Positions 34,550-43,132 of a stretch of DNA of 64,000 bases are shown here, in pieces. A program made the translations under genes and the position numbers. Source of the stretch: Tumebacillus_A lipolyticus (GTDB lineage Bacteria > Bacillota > Bacilli > Tumebacillales > Tumebacillaceae); NCBI RefSeq assembly GCF_042682745.1, contig NZ_JBHUIO010000005.1, forward strand, positions 868,001 through 932,000, written 5' to 3'. The notes beneath the pieces are model-generated. The model saw only the letters and a list, made by a program, of their open reading frames with translations. It was not told where the DNA came from and made no database searches. Numbering within the stretch: position 1 is the stretch's first letter; each line of letters starts with the position of its first letter.

Positions 34550-35038
34550 TTATTTATTCACACTATCCACAGCGCTGTGTGGATAACTTGTGGATGCAAT
34601 TTTCTTGACCATCGCCACCGCCTCCTGCTGACTATACGCCAGGAAGTGTTGGCATTGGGCTACAGCCTGCGGGAGCTGCTCCTTGTCGATTGTGGAAAAC
34701 CCGATGTGGATAAACAGTGGAGCCGTTGTGGATTGTGTGAGTAAATACAGCTCTTCCACATCGGTCGTCTCCACATAGGCGATGAACAGAGCGATCATCT
34801 CCGCCCCGATCTGCGCGCTCGTCATCCCGCGCTTGACGACGAGCGAGCGCAACAGCCCGTATCTCCCTTCCAGCACTTCCATGCCCACCGTGCCGATCAC
34901 TCCCGCTTCCGCCTCCTCGATCAGCAAAAAGCTACCCACATGTTCCTCGACGCCCTCCGCGCTGACCAGAGCTTCCCGCAACAGCCGTTTGATCGTCGCT
35001 ACATCTTCATGTCCCGCCTGTCGAATCGCCAACCTCAT
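34550..35038 (-). CDS. ywlB: GNAT-family N-acetyltransferase (YwlB position)
   Basis: 162 residues with the acetyl-CoA fold: an N-terminal alpha-beta unit (RLAIRQAGHEDVATIKRLLR), VIGTVGMEVLEGRYGLLRSL as the central strands and LVVKRGMTSAQIGAEMIALF as motif A, where the usual Q/RxxGxG/A loop is altered to RGMTSAQIG. Substrate unknown. Its place between spoIIR and ywlC matches B. subtilis ywlB. Its 3' third contains several DnaA-box sequences. Confidence 0.82.
   Translation of the reverse strand: MRLAIRQAGHEDVATIKRLLREALVSAEGVEEHVGSFLLIEEAEAGVIGTVGMEVLEGRYGLLRSLVVKRGMTSAQIGAEMIALFIAYVETTDVEELYLLTQSTTAPLFIHIGFSTIDKEQLPQAVAQCQHFLAYSQQEAVAMVKKIASTSYPHSAVDSVNK
34554..34713. promoter_or_regulatory. 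DnaA-box cluster upstream of ywlC
   Basis: Within 160 bp: TTATTCACA (34554-34562), CTATCCACA (34563-34571), TGTGGATAA, the reverse of TTATCCACA (34578-34586), TTGTGGATG (34588-34596), TGTGGAAAA (34691-34699) and TGTGGATAA (34705-34713). Two are perfect TTATCCACA boxes and two more fit TTWTNCACA. The cluster lies in the 3' end of ywlB and just upstream of the ywlC promoter, where B. subtilis is known to have one of its DnaA-box clusters outside oriC. Confidence 0.7.
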
Positions 35039-35130
35039 CTTTTTTCATCCCCTCTCCCGTTGCTCTACTCTATGAGCGAGGCGCGACAAATATGCTAGAC
35101 TCTGTACCTCTTGTGGATGAAAAACTGGAT

Positions 35131-35167
35131 AAAAAAACCCCTGTGCGTCATACCGCACAGGGGTTTC
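35131..35167 (-). terminator. Terminator of spoIIR
   Basis: Stem AAACCCCTGTGCG/CGCACAGGGGTTT followed by TTTTTTT overlapping the minus-strand arm, 65 bp after the spoIIR stop. Confidence 0.88.
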
Positions 35168-35231
35168 GGTCGATCTGTCCGCTCCAAAGCACCGAGGGGG
35201 ATGCATGAGCCGGACCTTGCTGTCTTGCTGA

Positions 35232-35957
35232 TCAATCAAACCAGCTGGCGATGCTTTCAAACAGGCTCGCGAACCACTCGACGATCGCGTCCCAAAAGGC
35301 GGAGCGAACTTGGACTTCCTGCTCGTCGCCCGAGCTGTCCACCACCATCGCGGTGGCGATCGGCGCCGTTTCCATATCCTGCGCCTGCACCGCATCGCCG
35401 TTGGCCATGTCGACAAAGCAGAGCGGCGGAAACAGCACGCACCACCAGTTTTGCCCTTGCGCCTCCCCGATCTGGATGCGGAGCGCTTCATAGTCGCCTG
35501 CCGGATACACTTCGCTCCCGTACATCTTCGTCGGGAACGGCACGAGGCCGAAGTCGGTCTGCGCCGCATAGGAGAAGCCGTTCTCGGCGATGACGCGCTC
35601 TGCCGTCTCCTGAAACTTCGGCAGGGCGGCGGCGATCTTCGCCTGCGCTTCCTCCGGCGACTTCGCACCTTCCACGACGGCTGCGACCACCTGGATCACC
35701 TCGTCGCGAACGAGGCGCTTAAGCTGCTGATCTTCCGGCTTGTCGCTGTTGGCGATGATGCGCAGCCGAATCGCATCCCCTGGGATCGATTGTGCAAGCG
35801 CTGCTTCCGCCAACACCTCATTGGAAACGACCTGCCCCTGCACAGGGATTGCTGTCATCCCGTACCCGACCAACATCACAGCGAAGATCAACGCCACGAC
35901 CACGCGTCTGTTCATCCGCTTCACAGCTTCTCGCATCAAGGCCACCCGGTTCATCAT
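35232..35957 (-). CDS. spoIIR: Stage II sporulation protein R
   Basis: Secreted signalling protein made in the forespore that triggers SpoIIGA to process pro-sigma-E in the mother cell. 241 residues: an N-terminal membrane/signal segment (about 18-37), then the SpoIIR core IPGDAIRLRIIANSDKPEDQ with QLKRLVRDEVIQ (about 58-90) and PFPTKMYGSEVYPAGDYEAL. The tail (about 175-241) ends in an aromatic-rich WFASLFESIASWFD. A sigma-F-like promoter lies upstream. Confidence 0.95.
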   Translation of the reverse strand: MMNRVALMREAVKRMNRRVVVALIFAVMLVGYGMTAIPVQGQVVSNEVLAEAALAQSIPGDAIRLRIIANSDKPEDQQLKRLVRDEVIQVVAAVVEGAKSPEEAQAKIAAALPKFQETAERVIAENGFSYAAQTDFGLVPFPTKMYGSEVYPAGDYEALRIQIGEAQGQNWWCVLFPPLCFVDMANGDAVQAQDMETAPIATAMVVDSSGDEQEVQVRSAFWDAIVEWFASLFESIASWFD

Positions 35958-35989
35958 CTTTCCATCCCCCTCGTCTGCTCTCTGCTACG

Positions 35990-36018
35990 AGTATGGACAG
36001 AAGATGTGCCGTTTATAC
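35990..36018 (-). promoter_or_regulatory. Sigma-F-like promoter of spoIIR
   Basis: On the minus strand GTATA (36014-36018), 15 bp, then GTCCATACT (35990-35998), close to the forespore consensus GYATA / GGnnAnAnT, about 33 bp upstream of the start. spoIIR is sigma-F controlled in B. subtilis. Confidence 0.5.
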
Positions 36019-36052
36019 CAATCGCGAGCGAAATCTAGCAAAAAATAAGAGA

Positions 36053-36229
36053 TTAGCGTCTGCGCCTGCCCGAGCGCGCGATCAACAGCGCGATCAGATA
36101 GCAGACGGCCGCCCCGCTCCAGCCGATCAGCGGAGCCTTTTCGACCCATTCCTGCCCAAAATTGATGAACAGCGAGAACAGGATGCCGATGAAGATCAGC
36201 ACCAACACCCAGACCTTCTTGCGACCCAT
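36053..36229 (-). CDS. Small membrane protein of unknown function
   Basis: 58 residues starting MGRKKVWVLVLIFIGILF with two hydrophobic helices (about 6-24 and 33-51) separated by GQEWVEKAP, and a basic end ARSGRRRR. The ribosome binding site GAGGAGGTTGAGG lies upstream and overlaps the end of prmC, 6 bp away, so it is translated with prmC. No family recognised. It was found by reading the 200-bp gap between prmC and spoIIR. Confidence 0.65.
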   Translation of the reverse strand: MGRKKVWVLVLIFIGILFSLFINFGQEWVEKAPLIGWSGAAVCYLIALLIARSGRRRR

Positions 36230-36235
36230 CTTCCC

Positions 36236-37117
36236 TCAACCTCCTCGCTTGCCCCAGATCACGCGACCGATGCCTTGCCAGTCGGGCACGATGCCCGTGT
36301 GGCATTGTGATAGGCTGTCGCGAATCATCTGTTCGACCATCCGATCCTGATGGATGCCGACCTCAAACGCCACAAAAGCTGGGCCGCTTACCGGCAGCAG
36401 CTTGGGCAGCTCCCGACAGATCGCGCGATAGGGGTTCAGCCCGTCTTCCCCTCCGTCTAACGCGAGCCGCGGCTCATGGTCGCGCACTTCCACATCGAGG
36501 TCTGCACAATCTGTTGTCGGGATGTACGGCGGATTGGACACGATCAGGTCGGGTCGCAAGCCGCGCTCCAAGATCGGGGCGACCAGATCGCCCTGCAGAA
36601 ACTCCACCCGCTCCGCCCCGAGATCGGCAGCGTTTCGCCTGGCGACCGCAAGCGCCGCCTCGGAGATGTCCACCGCGATCACCCGCGCATCCGGCCATTC
36701 GAGCGCGAGCGTCACCGCGATCGCCCCGCTGCCCGTCCCGATGTCCACGATCAGCGGGCTCTCCGCAAACGCCTCCCGCTCTTGCAGCACCCGTTCGATC
36801 AGCAGCTCCGTCTCCGGGCGCGGGATCAGCACCGCCTCCGACACGCGATACGGCCGTCCGTAAAACTCCTGCACCCCGGTCAGATGTTGGAGCGGCACCT
36901 GCTCACCCCGCCGCTGTACCAGCTCGGCAAACAGGTTGCTGCGATCTGGCGGGAACGGTTCGGCAAACCGCACCAGCATCTGGGTGCGGTCGATGTGCAG
37001 CACATGTTGCAACAGCGTTTCCGCATTGAACTGAGCGGAGCGGATTCCCCGGCTTTCAAAGAAACGGGAAGCCCGAAAGAGGGCTTCCCGAATCGTCTCT
37101 TGCTGTGGAGCAAACAT
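36236..37117 (-). CDS. prmC: Peptide chain release factor N5-glutamine methyltransferase
   Basis: Methylates the glutamine of the GGQ motif of RF1 and RF2 using S-adenosylmethionine (293 residues). The SAM-binding loop is IVDIGTGSGAIAVTLALEWP (about 113-132), and the catalytic NPPY motif is in DLIVSNPPYIPTTD (about 187). The N-terminal helical domain contains HLTGVQEFYG. The gene directly follows prfA, its substrate, with a 1-bp gap. Confidence 0.96.
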   Translation of the reverse strand: MFAPQQETIREALFRASRFFESRGIRSAQFNAETLLQHVLHIDRTQMLVRFAEPFPPDRSNLFAELVQRRGEQVPLQHLTGVQEFYGRPYRVSEAVLIPRPETELLIERVLQEREAFAESPLIVDIGTGSGAIAVTLALEWPDARVIAVDISEAALAVARRNAADLGAERVEFLQGDLVAPILERGLRPDLIVSNPPYIPTTDCADLDVEVRDHEPRLALDGGEDGLNPYRAICRELPKLLPVSGPAFVAFEVGIHQDRMVEQMIRDSLSQCHTGIVPDWQGIGRVIWGKRGG

Positions 37118-37118
37118 C

Positions 37119-38195
37119 TTACTCTTCCTCGTTTTGCGCTTTCAGCGCATCGGTGCGCTCGACGGTGATCAGCGTGTTGATGATCTCGTCGAGGTCGCCG
37201 GCGAGGATAAAGTCCAACTTGTGGAGCGTCAGCCCGATGCGGTGGTCGGTCACGCGGGATTGCGGGAAGTTGTACGTGCGGATCCGCTCGGAGCGATCGC
37301 CGGTGCCGACAGCCGATTTGCGCGCCGAAGCGGCCGCTTCCTGCTGTTTTTTCAGCTCGATCTCAAACAGGCGTGCGCGGAGAACTTTCATGGCGCGCTC
37401 CTTGTTTTTGATCTGCGATTTCTCATCCTGACAGGAGACGGACACACCGGTCGGCACGTGCGTGATGCGAACGGCAGACTGCGTGGTGTTGACAGACTGG
37501 CCGCCCGGGCCGGACGAGCAGAACGTATCGATGCGCAGGTCTTTATCGTGAATCTCCACCTCGACATCTTCCGCCTCTGGCAGCACAGCGACCGTCGCCG
37601 TCGACGTGTGGATCCGCCCGCCCGATTCGGTGGACGGAATCCGTTGCACGCGGTGTGCGCCCGACTCGAACTTCAGCTTGGAATAAGCGCCTTTACCGAT
37701 GATCTGGAACACGACCTCGCGGAAGCCGCCAAGCTCCGTATAGTTCGCCTCCACCGTCTCCGTCTTCCAGCCCTGACGCTCCGCATAGGCGGTATACATC
37801 TTAAACAGGTCGCCTGCGAACAGCGCCGCTTCGTCCCCGCCGGCCGCCCCGCGGATCTCGACGATGACGTTCTTCTCATCGAGCGGGTCTTTCGGCAGCA
37901 GCAGAACGGTCAGGCGGTCTTTCAAGTCCTCTTCGCGCTCTGACAGCTCGTCGATCTCCATCTTGACCAGATCGCGCATCTCGTCATCGAGCTTCTCGCC
38001 GAGCATGCTCTTCGCGTCCGCTAAGCCGGTGACCACCTCTTTGTACTCGCGAAACACGTGAACCGTGTCCTCAAGATCGGACTGTTCTTTCCCATATTCG
38101 CGAAGCTTCTTCGGATCGCTTGCGATCTCTGGATCGCAAAGCAGATCGCTCAGTTTGTTATAACGATCTTCAAGCGCTTGTAAGCGGTCGATCAT
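37119..38195 (-). CDS. prfA: Peptide chain release factor 1
   Basis: Terminates translation at UAA and UAG (358 residues). The GGQ motif is in FCSSGPGGQSVNTTQS (about 228-243), and the stop-codon reading segment is HRVQRIPSTESGGRIHTS, where PST stands at the PxT tripeptide position. A GTG 4 codons upstream overlaps the ribosome binding site; the ATG at 38195 (MIDRLQALED) is preferred. Confidence 0.97.
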   Translation of the reverse strand: MIDRLQALEDRYNKLSDLLCDPEIASDPKKLREYGKEQSDLEDTVHVFREYKEVVTGLADAKSMLGEKLDDEMRDLVKMEIDELSEREEDLKDRLTVLLLPKDPLDEKNVIVEIRGAAGGDEAALFAGDLFKMYTAYAERQGWKTETVEANYTELGGFREVVFQIIGKGAYSKLKFESGAHRVQRIPSTESGGRIHTSTATVAVLPEAEDVEVEIHDKDLRIDTFCSSGPGGQSVNTTQSAVRITHVPTGVSVSCQDEKSQIKNKERAMKVLRARLFEIELKKQQEAAASARKSAVGTGDRSERIRTYNFPQSRVTDHRIGLTLHKLDFILAGDLDEIINTLITVERTDALKAQNEEE

Positions 38196-38330
38196 CTTCA
38201 GTTTCACCTCTGTTTAGATTCTGTTCTCATCTATTTCGTCAGCTGTCCGAGAGCCGGGATTTCGCTTCAGACTCATCGGCCGGATCAACCGGCCATTTCC
38301 CCATGATTGAGGGTCTAGTATAACAGTCCA

Positions 38331-38359
38331 ATTATAATAGAGAACGCCAACTTCGTCAA
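38331..38359 (-). promoter_or_regulatory. Sigma-A promoter of the prfA-prmC operon
   Basis: TTGACG (38354-38359), 17 bp, TATAAT (38331-38336) on the minus strand, giving a leader of about 130 nt with a GGCCGG/CCGGCC hairpin near 38278-38294. Confidence 0.8.
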
Positions 38360-38449
38360 AATGGCAGCCGCTCATAAAACAGCCAACATTTGCAAATTGT
38401 AATGGGGAGCTGTCTCAATCGTTTCAATCGGGGAGGAGGGAACCACAAG

Positions 38450-40051
38450 ATGATTCGCTTTCTGCAAAAAATCATAAAAAAGATTCACCATCGCCCTTCC
38501 GATGACACCCCATCCCATGCGATGCCCAACTTTTCGAAGGGGTCACTCGATTCGTACGAACAGAACATTCAGACCTTCCACAGAACGTTTGACGACTCGA
38601 TCGACATCGTGATGCGCGAGCTGCCGCCTGGCATGATCACCGATTCGAAAGTGTTCGTCTCCTACATCGAACCGCTCTGCCCTGTCGAGCTGATCGATAG
38701 CGCCTTCTCCGCCATCTCCGCCTTGACGACCACACCGTCCAACCTGCGCCCCGACGAAGTGTCGGGAGCGCTGGATATCAAGGTGCTGGACAGCATGGAA
38801 GAAGCATCCCTCCTGCTGCTCTCCGGCTGGACGATCTTCTTCATCAAACGGTCAAATAAAACGTATGCGGTCAACACCTACCGCCCTCCGGTGCGCGGGA
38901 TCGATCGCTCGGAGACGGAGAGCGTGATCTTGGGCCCGCAGGAGTCGTTTACCGAGTCGCTGCAAACTTCGCTCTCCATTTTGCGCCGCCGAATCAAATC
39001 ACCTCATCTGAAAGTGAAGTTGCAGCAGGTCGGCAAATACTCACAAGCGTTTGCAGCGATCGCCTATCTGGACAACCTCGCGCAGAAGGAGTATGTCGAC
39101 TCGGTGGTCGAACGCATGAGCAACATTGAAGTTGACAGCGTGTTCGACGGGGGCAACCTCGCGCAGATGCTCGACGACAATCCGTTTTCGCCGTTTCCGC
39201 AGTTTCACATGACGGAGCGCCCCGAGCGGATCACCTCACACCTGCTCGACGGCAAAGTGGCGATCTTTCTCGAAGGGTCGCCTTTCGGTCTGACCGGCCC
39301 CGCCTCCTTTATCGAGTTTTTTCAGACCAGTGAAGACTATTCGAACCGCTGGGTCTCCGCCTCGGTCATCCGGACGCTGCGCATCGTCGGGGTGGTGATC
39401 TCGATCTCCCTGTCCGCACTGTATGTGGCGGTCGTCACCTATCATTATCAGATGATCCCGAACGACATGGTGGTCTCGCTCACCGAGTCGAGAGCTCGCG
39501 TTCCCTTTCCACCTCTTTATGAAACGCTGCTGATGGAGGTTACGATCGAGCTCTTGCGGGAAGCGGGCGCGCGCTTGCCGACCAAGGTCGGCCAGACGAT
39601 TGGCATCGTCGGCGGTATCGTTTTGGGACAGGCGGCCGTCTCCGCAGGATTTGCTTCGAACATCCTGATCATCTCCGTCGCGCTCTCGACGATCGCCTCC
39701 TTCATCACGCCTTCTTATATCATGTCGGGGGCCTTGCGCGCCCTGCGGTTTTATCTGATCCTGCTGGCAGGCTTTTTCGGACTGTACGGGCTGTTTATCG
39801 GCATTCTGATGATCGCCATCCATTTCTTGCACCTCTCTTCGCTCGGCACGCCCTACTTGACGCCGATGGTGCCGATCCGTCTGAGCGATTGGAAGGACAC
39901 GTTCGTTCGTGCACCTTCCCCCTTTATGATCTTCAGACCGACCAACACCAGGCCGCGCGACACGAAGCGCCAGTCGTTTCAGGACCCGGCAACGCCGCAT
40001 GCGATTCCAACCGATCAATCGGTCGATTCGGGGAAAGGAGACGAATCGTGA
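38450..40051 (+). CDS. Spore germination receptor A subunit (GerAA/GerKA family)
   Basis: 533 residues. The N-terminal hydrophilic domain (about 1-290) contains FHRTFDDSIDIVMRELPPGM and the conserved VAIFLEGSPFGLTGPASFIEF region. The C-terminal membrane domain (about 290-480) has RARVPFPPLYETLLMEVTIE and EAGARLPTKVGQTIGIVGG, the signature of the GerABKA family. The start at 38450 has GGGGAGGAGGG upstream. First gene of a three-gene germinant receptor operon. The ligand cannot be predicted. Confidence 0.93.
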   Translation: MIRFLQKIIKKIHHRPSDDTPSHAMPNFSKGSLDSYEQNIQTFHRTFDDSIDIVMRELPPGMITDSKVFVSYIEPLCPVELIDSAFSAISALTTTPSNLRPDEVSGALDIKVLDSMEEASLLLLSGWTIFFIKRSNKTYAVNTYRPPVRGIDRSETESVILGPQESFTESLQTSLSILRRRIKSPHLKVKLQQVGKYSQAFAAIAYLDNLAQKEYVDSVVERMSNIEVDSVFDGGNLAQMLDDNPFSPFPQFHMTERPERITSHLLDGKVAIFLEGSPFGLTGPASFIEFFQTSEDYSNRWVSASVIRTLRIVGVVISISLSALYVAVVTYHYQMIPNDMVVSLTESRARVPFPPLYETLLMEVTIELLREAGARLPTKVGQTIGIVGGIVLGQAAVSAGFASNILIISVALSTIASFITPSYIMSGALRALRFYLILLAGFFGLYGLFIGILMIAIHFLHLSSLGTPYLTPMVPIRLSDWKDTFVRAPSPFMIFRPTNTRPRDTKRQSFQDPATPHAIPTDQSVDSGKGDES

Positions 40052-41196
40052 AAAAGGAGCCCGTCACAAGCGCCAAATTTTATGCACTCAACTCGATCGA
40101 CTTCACGCAGACGATGTTTTTTGTCCAATCTGTGCAGATCGGAATCGCTCTGTTCAGCCTCCCCCGTCTCGTCTCCGAGGAGGCGGGCCACAGCGGTTGG
40201 ATCGCCATCCTGATCGCCGGGTCGATCACCCAGCTGTCCGTCCTGATCCTATTCGTGCTCGCGCGGCGCTTTCAGGATCAGGATGTGTATGGGATCATCA
40301 ATCGTCTGTTCGGCAGGTGGGTTGGCAATCTGCTCGGCTTCTGCTTTGCGCTCTACTGCATTTTGATCGCCGCCGACGTCTCGCGCAGCTACATTGAGGT
40401 CGTGCAGCAGTGGCTGTTCCCCGTCAGTTCGAAAGCGCTGTTCTTTTTACTCCTGCTCATGCCGATCACCTACTGTGCACTCGGGGGAGCGCGAGTGCTC
40501 GGACGCTTTGCGGTGCTCACCTTTTTTGCCACCGCCTGGATGGTCTTGTTCCTGATCGTTCCGCTGCAAGAAATTCACACCGACTATTACCAGCCAGTCT
40601 TCGAGTTCGAGTGGAGTGGGCTGATGCGGGCGACCTATAAAGTGTCCGCCTCGATGGTCGGCTTCGAGCTGATGCTTGCGATCTACCCGTTCATTCAAAA
40701 CAAGAAAAAAGCGTTGCTCGCCACCTCGATCGGCATCTGGTCGACCACGCTGTTATACCTGGTCGTCGTGCTGATCGCCGTCGGCTTCTATTCGCAGGAT
40801 CAGATCAAGAATATCGTCTCGCCCACCCTGACCCTGTTTAAGATCATCACGCTTCCTCTGGCGGAGCGCATCGAGCATTTTGGGATCTCGACCTGGTCGT
40901 TTCTGATCGTCAGCACCGCAGCCACTTATCTGTGGGCGGCCGGGCGCTTTGTGACACAGCTGAAACGATGGAACCCTGCGTTTTCCACGCTGATCTTCGT
41001 GCCCCTCCTGTTCTTGCTCGGCGTGTACCCGCGCGATATGCAGATGCTCACAAAATTTGAAGAGATCGGCGCGATGATCGGCTGTGTCGTCTCGCTGTTC
41101 TTTCCGCTCTTTTTGCTGCTGGTGGCGATTCTCTTTCGCAAGCGGGCGGAACGCCGTCAACAAGAGGAAGATTCGAAAGGGGTGGAAGCGTCATGA
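40048..41196 (+). CDS. Spore germination receptor B subunit (GerAB family permease)
   Basis: 382-residue integral membrane protein with about ten helices, of the APC-like GerAB family that binds germinant. It begins at a GTG (40048) overlapping the stop of the A subunit (GTGA), behind AAAGGAG. Typical features are FFVQSVQIGIALFSLPRLVS in helix 1 and HSGWIAILIAGSITQLSVLI in helix 2. Confidence 0.93.
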   Translation: MKKEPVTSAKFYALNSIDFTQTMFFVQSVQIGIALFSLPRLVSEEAGHSGWIAILIAGSITQLSVLILFVLARRFQDQDVYGIINRLFGRWVGNLLGFCFALYCILIAADVSRSYIEVVQQWLFPVSSKALFFLLLLMPITYCALGGARVLGRFAVLTFFATAWMVLFLIVPLQEIHTDYYQPVFEFEWSGLMRATYKVSASMVGFELMLAIYPFIQNKKKALLATSIGIWSTTLLYLVVVLIAVGFYSQDQIKNIVSPTLTLFKIITLPLAERIEHFGISTWSFLIVSTAATYLWAAGRFVTQLKRWNPAFSTLIFVPLLFLLGVYPRDMQMLTKFEEIGAMIGCVVSLFFPLFLLLVAILFRKRAERRQQEEDSKGVEAS

Positions 41197-42317
41197 GGAA
41201 TGCGACATCGCGACGATCTACACGGCTCTCCTTATTGCTCATCGCGTCTCTGCTGCTCACAGGCTGTGCCCAAAAAAACATCCTCGAAGACCTCGGGCTG
41301 ATCACAGCAGCTGCGTACGATCTGGCAGAAGACAAGAAGCTGAAAGTCACGGTGACGATGCCCGAAACCTCGCAGGAGGCCACCGAGAAAGTGCAAGTCA
41401 TCACGGCGAAGGGGGCCCTGTTCAAAGAGGCGACTAGCAACATTTCGCTCGCGACCGATCGCCAAGTCGTCTCCGGGCAGATGCGAACGGCGATCTTTTC
41501 GGAAAAGCTGGCGCGCGTCGGCCTCTGGCGCGCAGTCGACACGCTGCTGCGCGATGTGAACATCACCTCCTCGCTGATCCTCTGCATCTCCGACGGCGAT
41601 GCGCGAGAAGTGCTCGCCACCAAATATCCGGAGCATCAGCGAGTGGGAAAATATATTTTCGAACTGCTGAGCAAAGAGGCAAAAACGTTTTCGATCCCCA
41701 AGACGACGCTGTACGGCTTCGCGCGCGAATACAACAGCAGCGGCACCGATCCGGTGATCCCCTACATCCGCCTGACTGGTGAACATTTGCTTGCCGCTGG
41801 CACGGCGCTCTTTCGCGATGATCGCTTCGTCGGGTCCTTGTCGCCTGAGGAGACCAAGATGTTCCTGATGCTCAAGGGATCTGGTAAAGGTGCCGATCTC
41901 AAGCAGACCTTGCACAACCTCGGCGGGGATGAGGGAGCGGCGCAAGTGCTCTTGACCTACGTGCTCTCCAAGCAATCGCATGAGGCGAGCATTCAGGATG
42001 GCAAACCGCAGATCGTCTTTGACATCAAGCTCTTCGGGCAAGTGATCGAGTACACGGGAACACAGTCGATCTCCAAGAAAGATGTGCTGGAGAAGATCGA
42101 ACGAGAGGTTGAAAAAGGTCTCAAAAAGCGAATGGAAGACCTGATTCAGCAGTTGCAGCGAAAGTACAAATGCGATCCGATCGGCATCGGAGATCATCTC
42201 CGCGCGAAAGGACTGTACAAGCGGTGGAACCACGATATATGGCGCGAAGCCTACGCGCAGACGAAAATAAAAGTCAACCTCAAGCTCGACATCATCCGCA
42301 CCGGCATCATCAAATAA
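41193..42317 (+). CDS. Spore germination receptor C subunit (GerAC family lipoprotein)
   Basis: 374 residues. The signal peptide ends in the lipobox LLLTGCAQ (cysteine about 25), and the domain typical of Ger(x)C proteins follows, including ILEDLGLITAAAYDLAED and a C-terminal KRWNHDIWREAYAQTKIKVN region. It overlaps the B subunit by 4 bp. It anchors the receptor on the outer face of the spore inner membrane. Confidence 0.93.
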   Translation: MRNATSRRSTRLSLLLIASLLLTGCAQKNILEDLGLITAAAYDLAEDKKLKVTVTMPETSQEATEKVQVITAKGALFKEATSNISLATDRQVVSGQMRTAIFSEKLARVGLWRAVDTLLRDVNITSSLILCISDGDAREVLATKYPEHQRVGKYIFELLSKEAKTFSIPKTTLYGFAREYNSSGTDPVIPYIRLTGEHLLAAGTALFRDDRFVGSLSPEETKMFLMLKGSGKGADLKQTLHNLGGDEGAAQVLLTYVLSKQSHEASIQDGKPQIVFDIKLFGQVIEYTGTQSISKKDVLEKIEREVEKGLKKRMEDLIQQLQRKYKCDPIGIGDHLRAKGLYKRWNHDIWREAYAQTKIKVNLKLDIIRTGIIK

Positions 42318-42349
42318 AAGCGGAGCCGCATCGGGATGCGGCTCCGCTC
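42318..42349 (-). terminator. Terminator between gerC and the convergent yhcN gene
   Basis: Perfect stem GCGGAGCCGCA/TGCGGCTCCGC, followed on the minus strand by TTTTATTT. The plus-strand side lacks a T-run, so it primarily serves the lipoprotein gene but may block both. Confidence 0.8.
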
Positions 42350-42361
42350 CAACGTTTGCGA

Positions 42362-43021
42362 TTACCGGCGAGGGATAGCCGGCATCGTGCTCGGACCGAC
42401 TGGCGGAATCTGCTTTGCCAAGTCCATGAACTCCTCGTTGTACATCGAGAGCGAATGGCCGGCGCGAAGCTCATCTGCAATGCGCTGCACGCGGCGCGTC
42501 AACGCGCGGTCGGTGGTGATATGAACGCGCTCAAACACCGGAGCTTGCACGAGGATTCGCTGGCGAACCGTATCGACCAGATCTGCTTTTTGCGCCGGTC
42601 GAACGGTGCGCTCCAAGTTCATGCCCAGCACCACCGTCCGACCGACGACGATCGCACGGGAGTTGGCCACCCCATCGACAGAGGACGCCAGATCCTGAAT
42701 GCGGTCGGCCGTCGATGTCGGATAGATGCCTTGCGACATGTCGGTGCTGCCTGGGTAGGTGAACGACCGCAGATCGACCGAAGGGTTGCTCACATCGTTG
42801 CGCCCGGAGAGGTGCTCTTTGTCACCATCGCCGTCCACGTCGATGTTTTTGTTATCGAAGCGCGGCATCTCCTGCTTCGCAGACTTCGGACCGATCTGAA
42901 GCGTGTTGGTTCCATAGCGCTGTTGATTTTGCGCTAGATCGTTGTTGGCCGAACATCCGGGGATCGTCACCGCAATCAGTGCGGCTGTGAGCCCGATGAT
43001 CCACTTGCGCTGCATTTGCAT
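42362..43021 (-). CDS. YhcN/YlaJ family sporulation lipoprotein
   Basis: 219 residues. The signal peptide contains the lipobox IPGCSANN (cysteine about 23), followed by a polar linker with a DVDGDGDKEH stretch, and the YhcN domain from about 110 (ADRIQDLASSVDGVANSRAI and VVGRTVVLGMNLE). Related proteins are in the spore inner membrane or affect germination. The ATG at 43021 has GAGGAGGTGA upstream. It is convergent with the ger operon, a suggestive neighbourhood. Confidence 0.86.
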   Translation of the reverse strand: MQMQRKWIIGLTAALIAVTIPGCSANNDLAQNQQRYGTNTLQIGPKSAKQEMPRFDNKNIDVDGDGDKEHLSGRNDVSNPSVDLRSFTYPGSTDMSQGIYPTSTADRIQDLASSVDGVANSRAIVVGRTVVLGMNLERTVRPAQKADLVDTVRQRILVQAPVFERVHITTDRALTRRVQRIADELRAGHSLSMYNEEFMDLAKQIPPVGPSTMPAIPRR

Positions 43022-43092
43022 CAAGGTCACCTCCTCGGGGTTGTGCTTATCTTGCCCGGAGCGGGCGACCCTGACACTGGAAACCAAAAGCA

Positions 43093-43121
43093 AACGACCC
43101 TTCGAAATGGAAGGGCCGCTC
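43093..43121 (-). terminator. Probable terminator of tdk
   Basis: Stem CCCTTC/GAAGGG followed by GTTTGCTTTTGG on the minus strand, just after the tdk stop. Confidence 0.55.
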
Positions 43122-43132
43122 GCTGGTACGTA

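Noticed and set aside
34550..34600. The DnaA-box cluster as a chromosomal replication origin
   Set aside because: No dnaA or dnaN nearby and no adjacent DNA-unwinding AT-rich element; the location fits a regulatory cluster rather than oriC.
37119..38195. PST instead of PAT/PVT at the stop-codon reading site of RF1
   Set aside because: The pattern is PxT with a small middle residue; this is within normal variation and gives no reason to suspect altered stop-codon use.
38230..38300. Hammerhead-ribozyme-like sequence (CCGATGAG ... CGAAA) in the prfA leader
   Set aside because: The invariant CUGAUGA core is altered at the essential U, the second stem does not pair well, and no cleavage triplet with a third stem was found.
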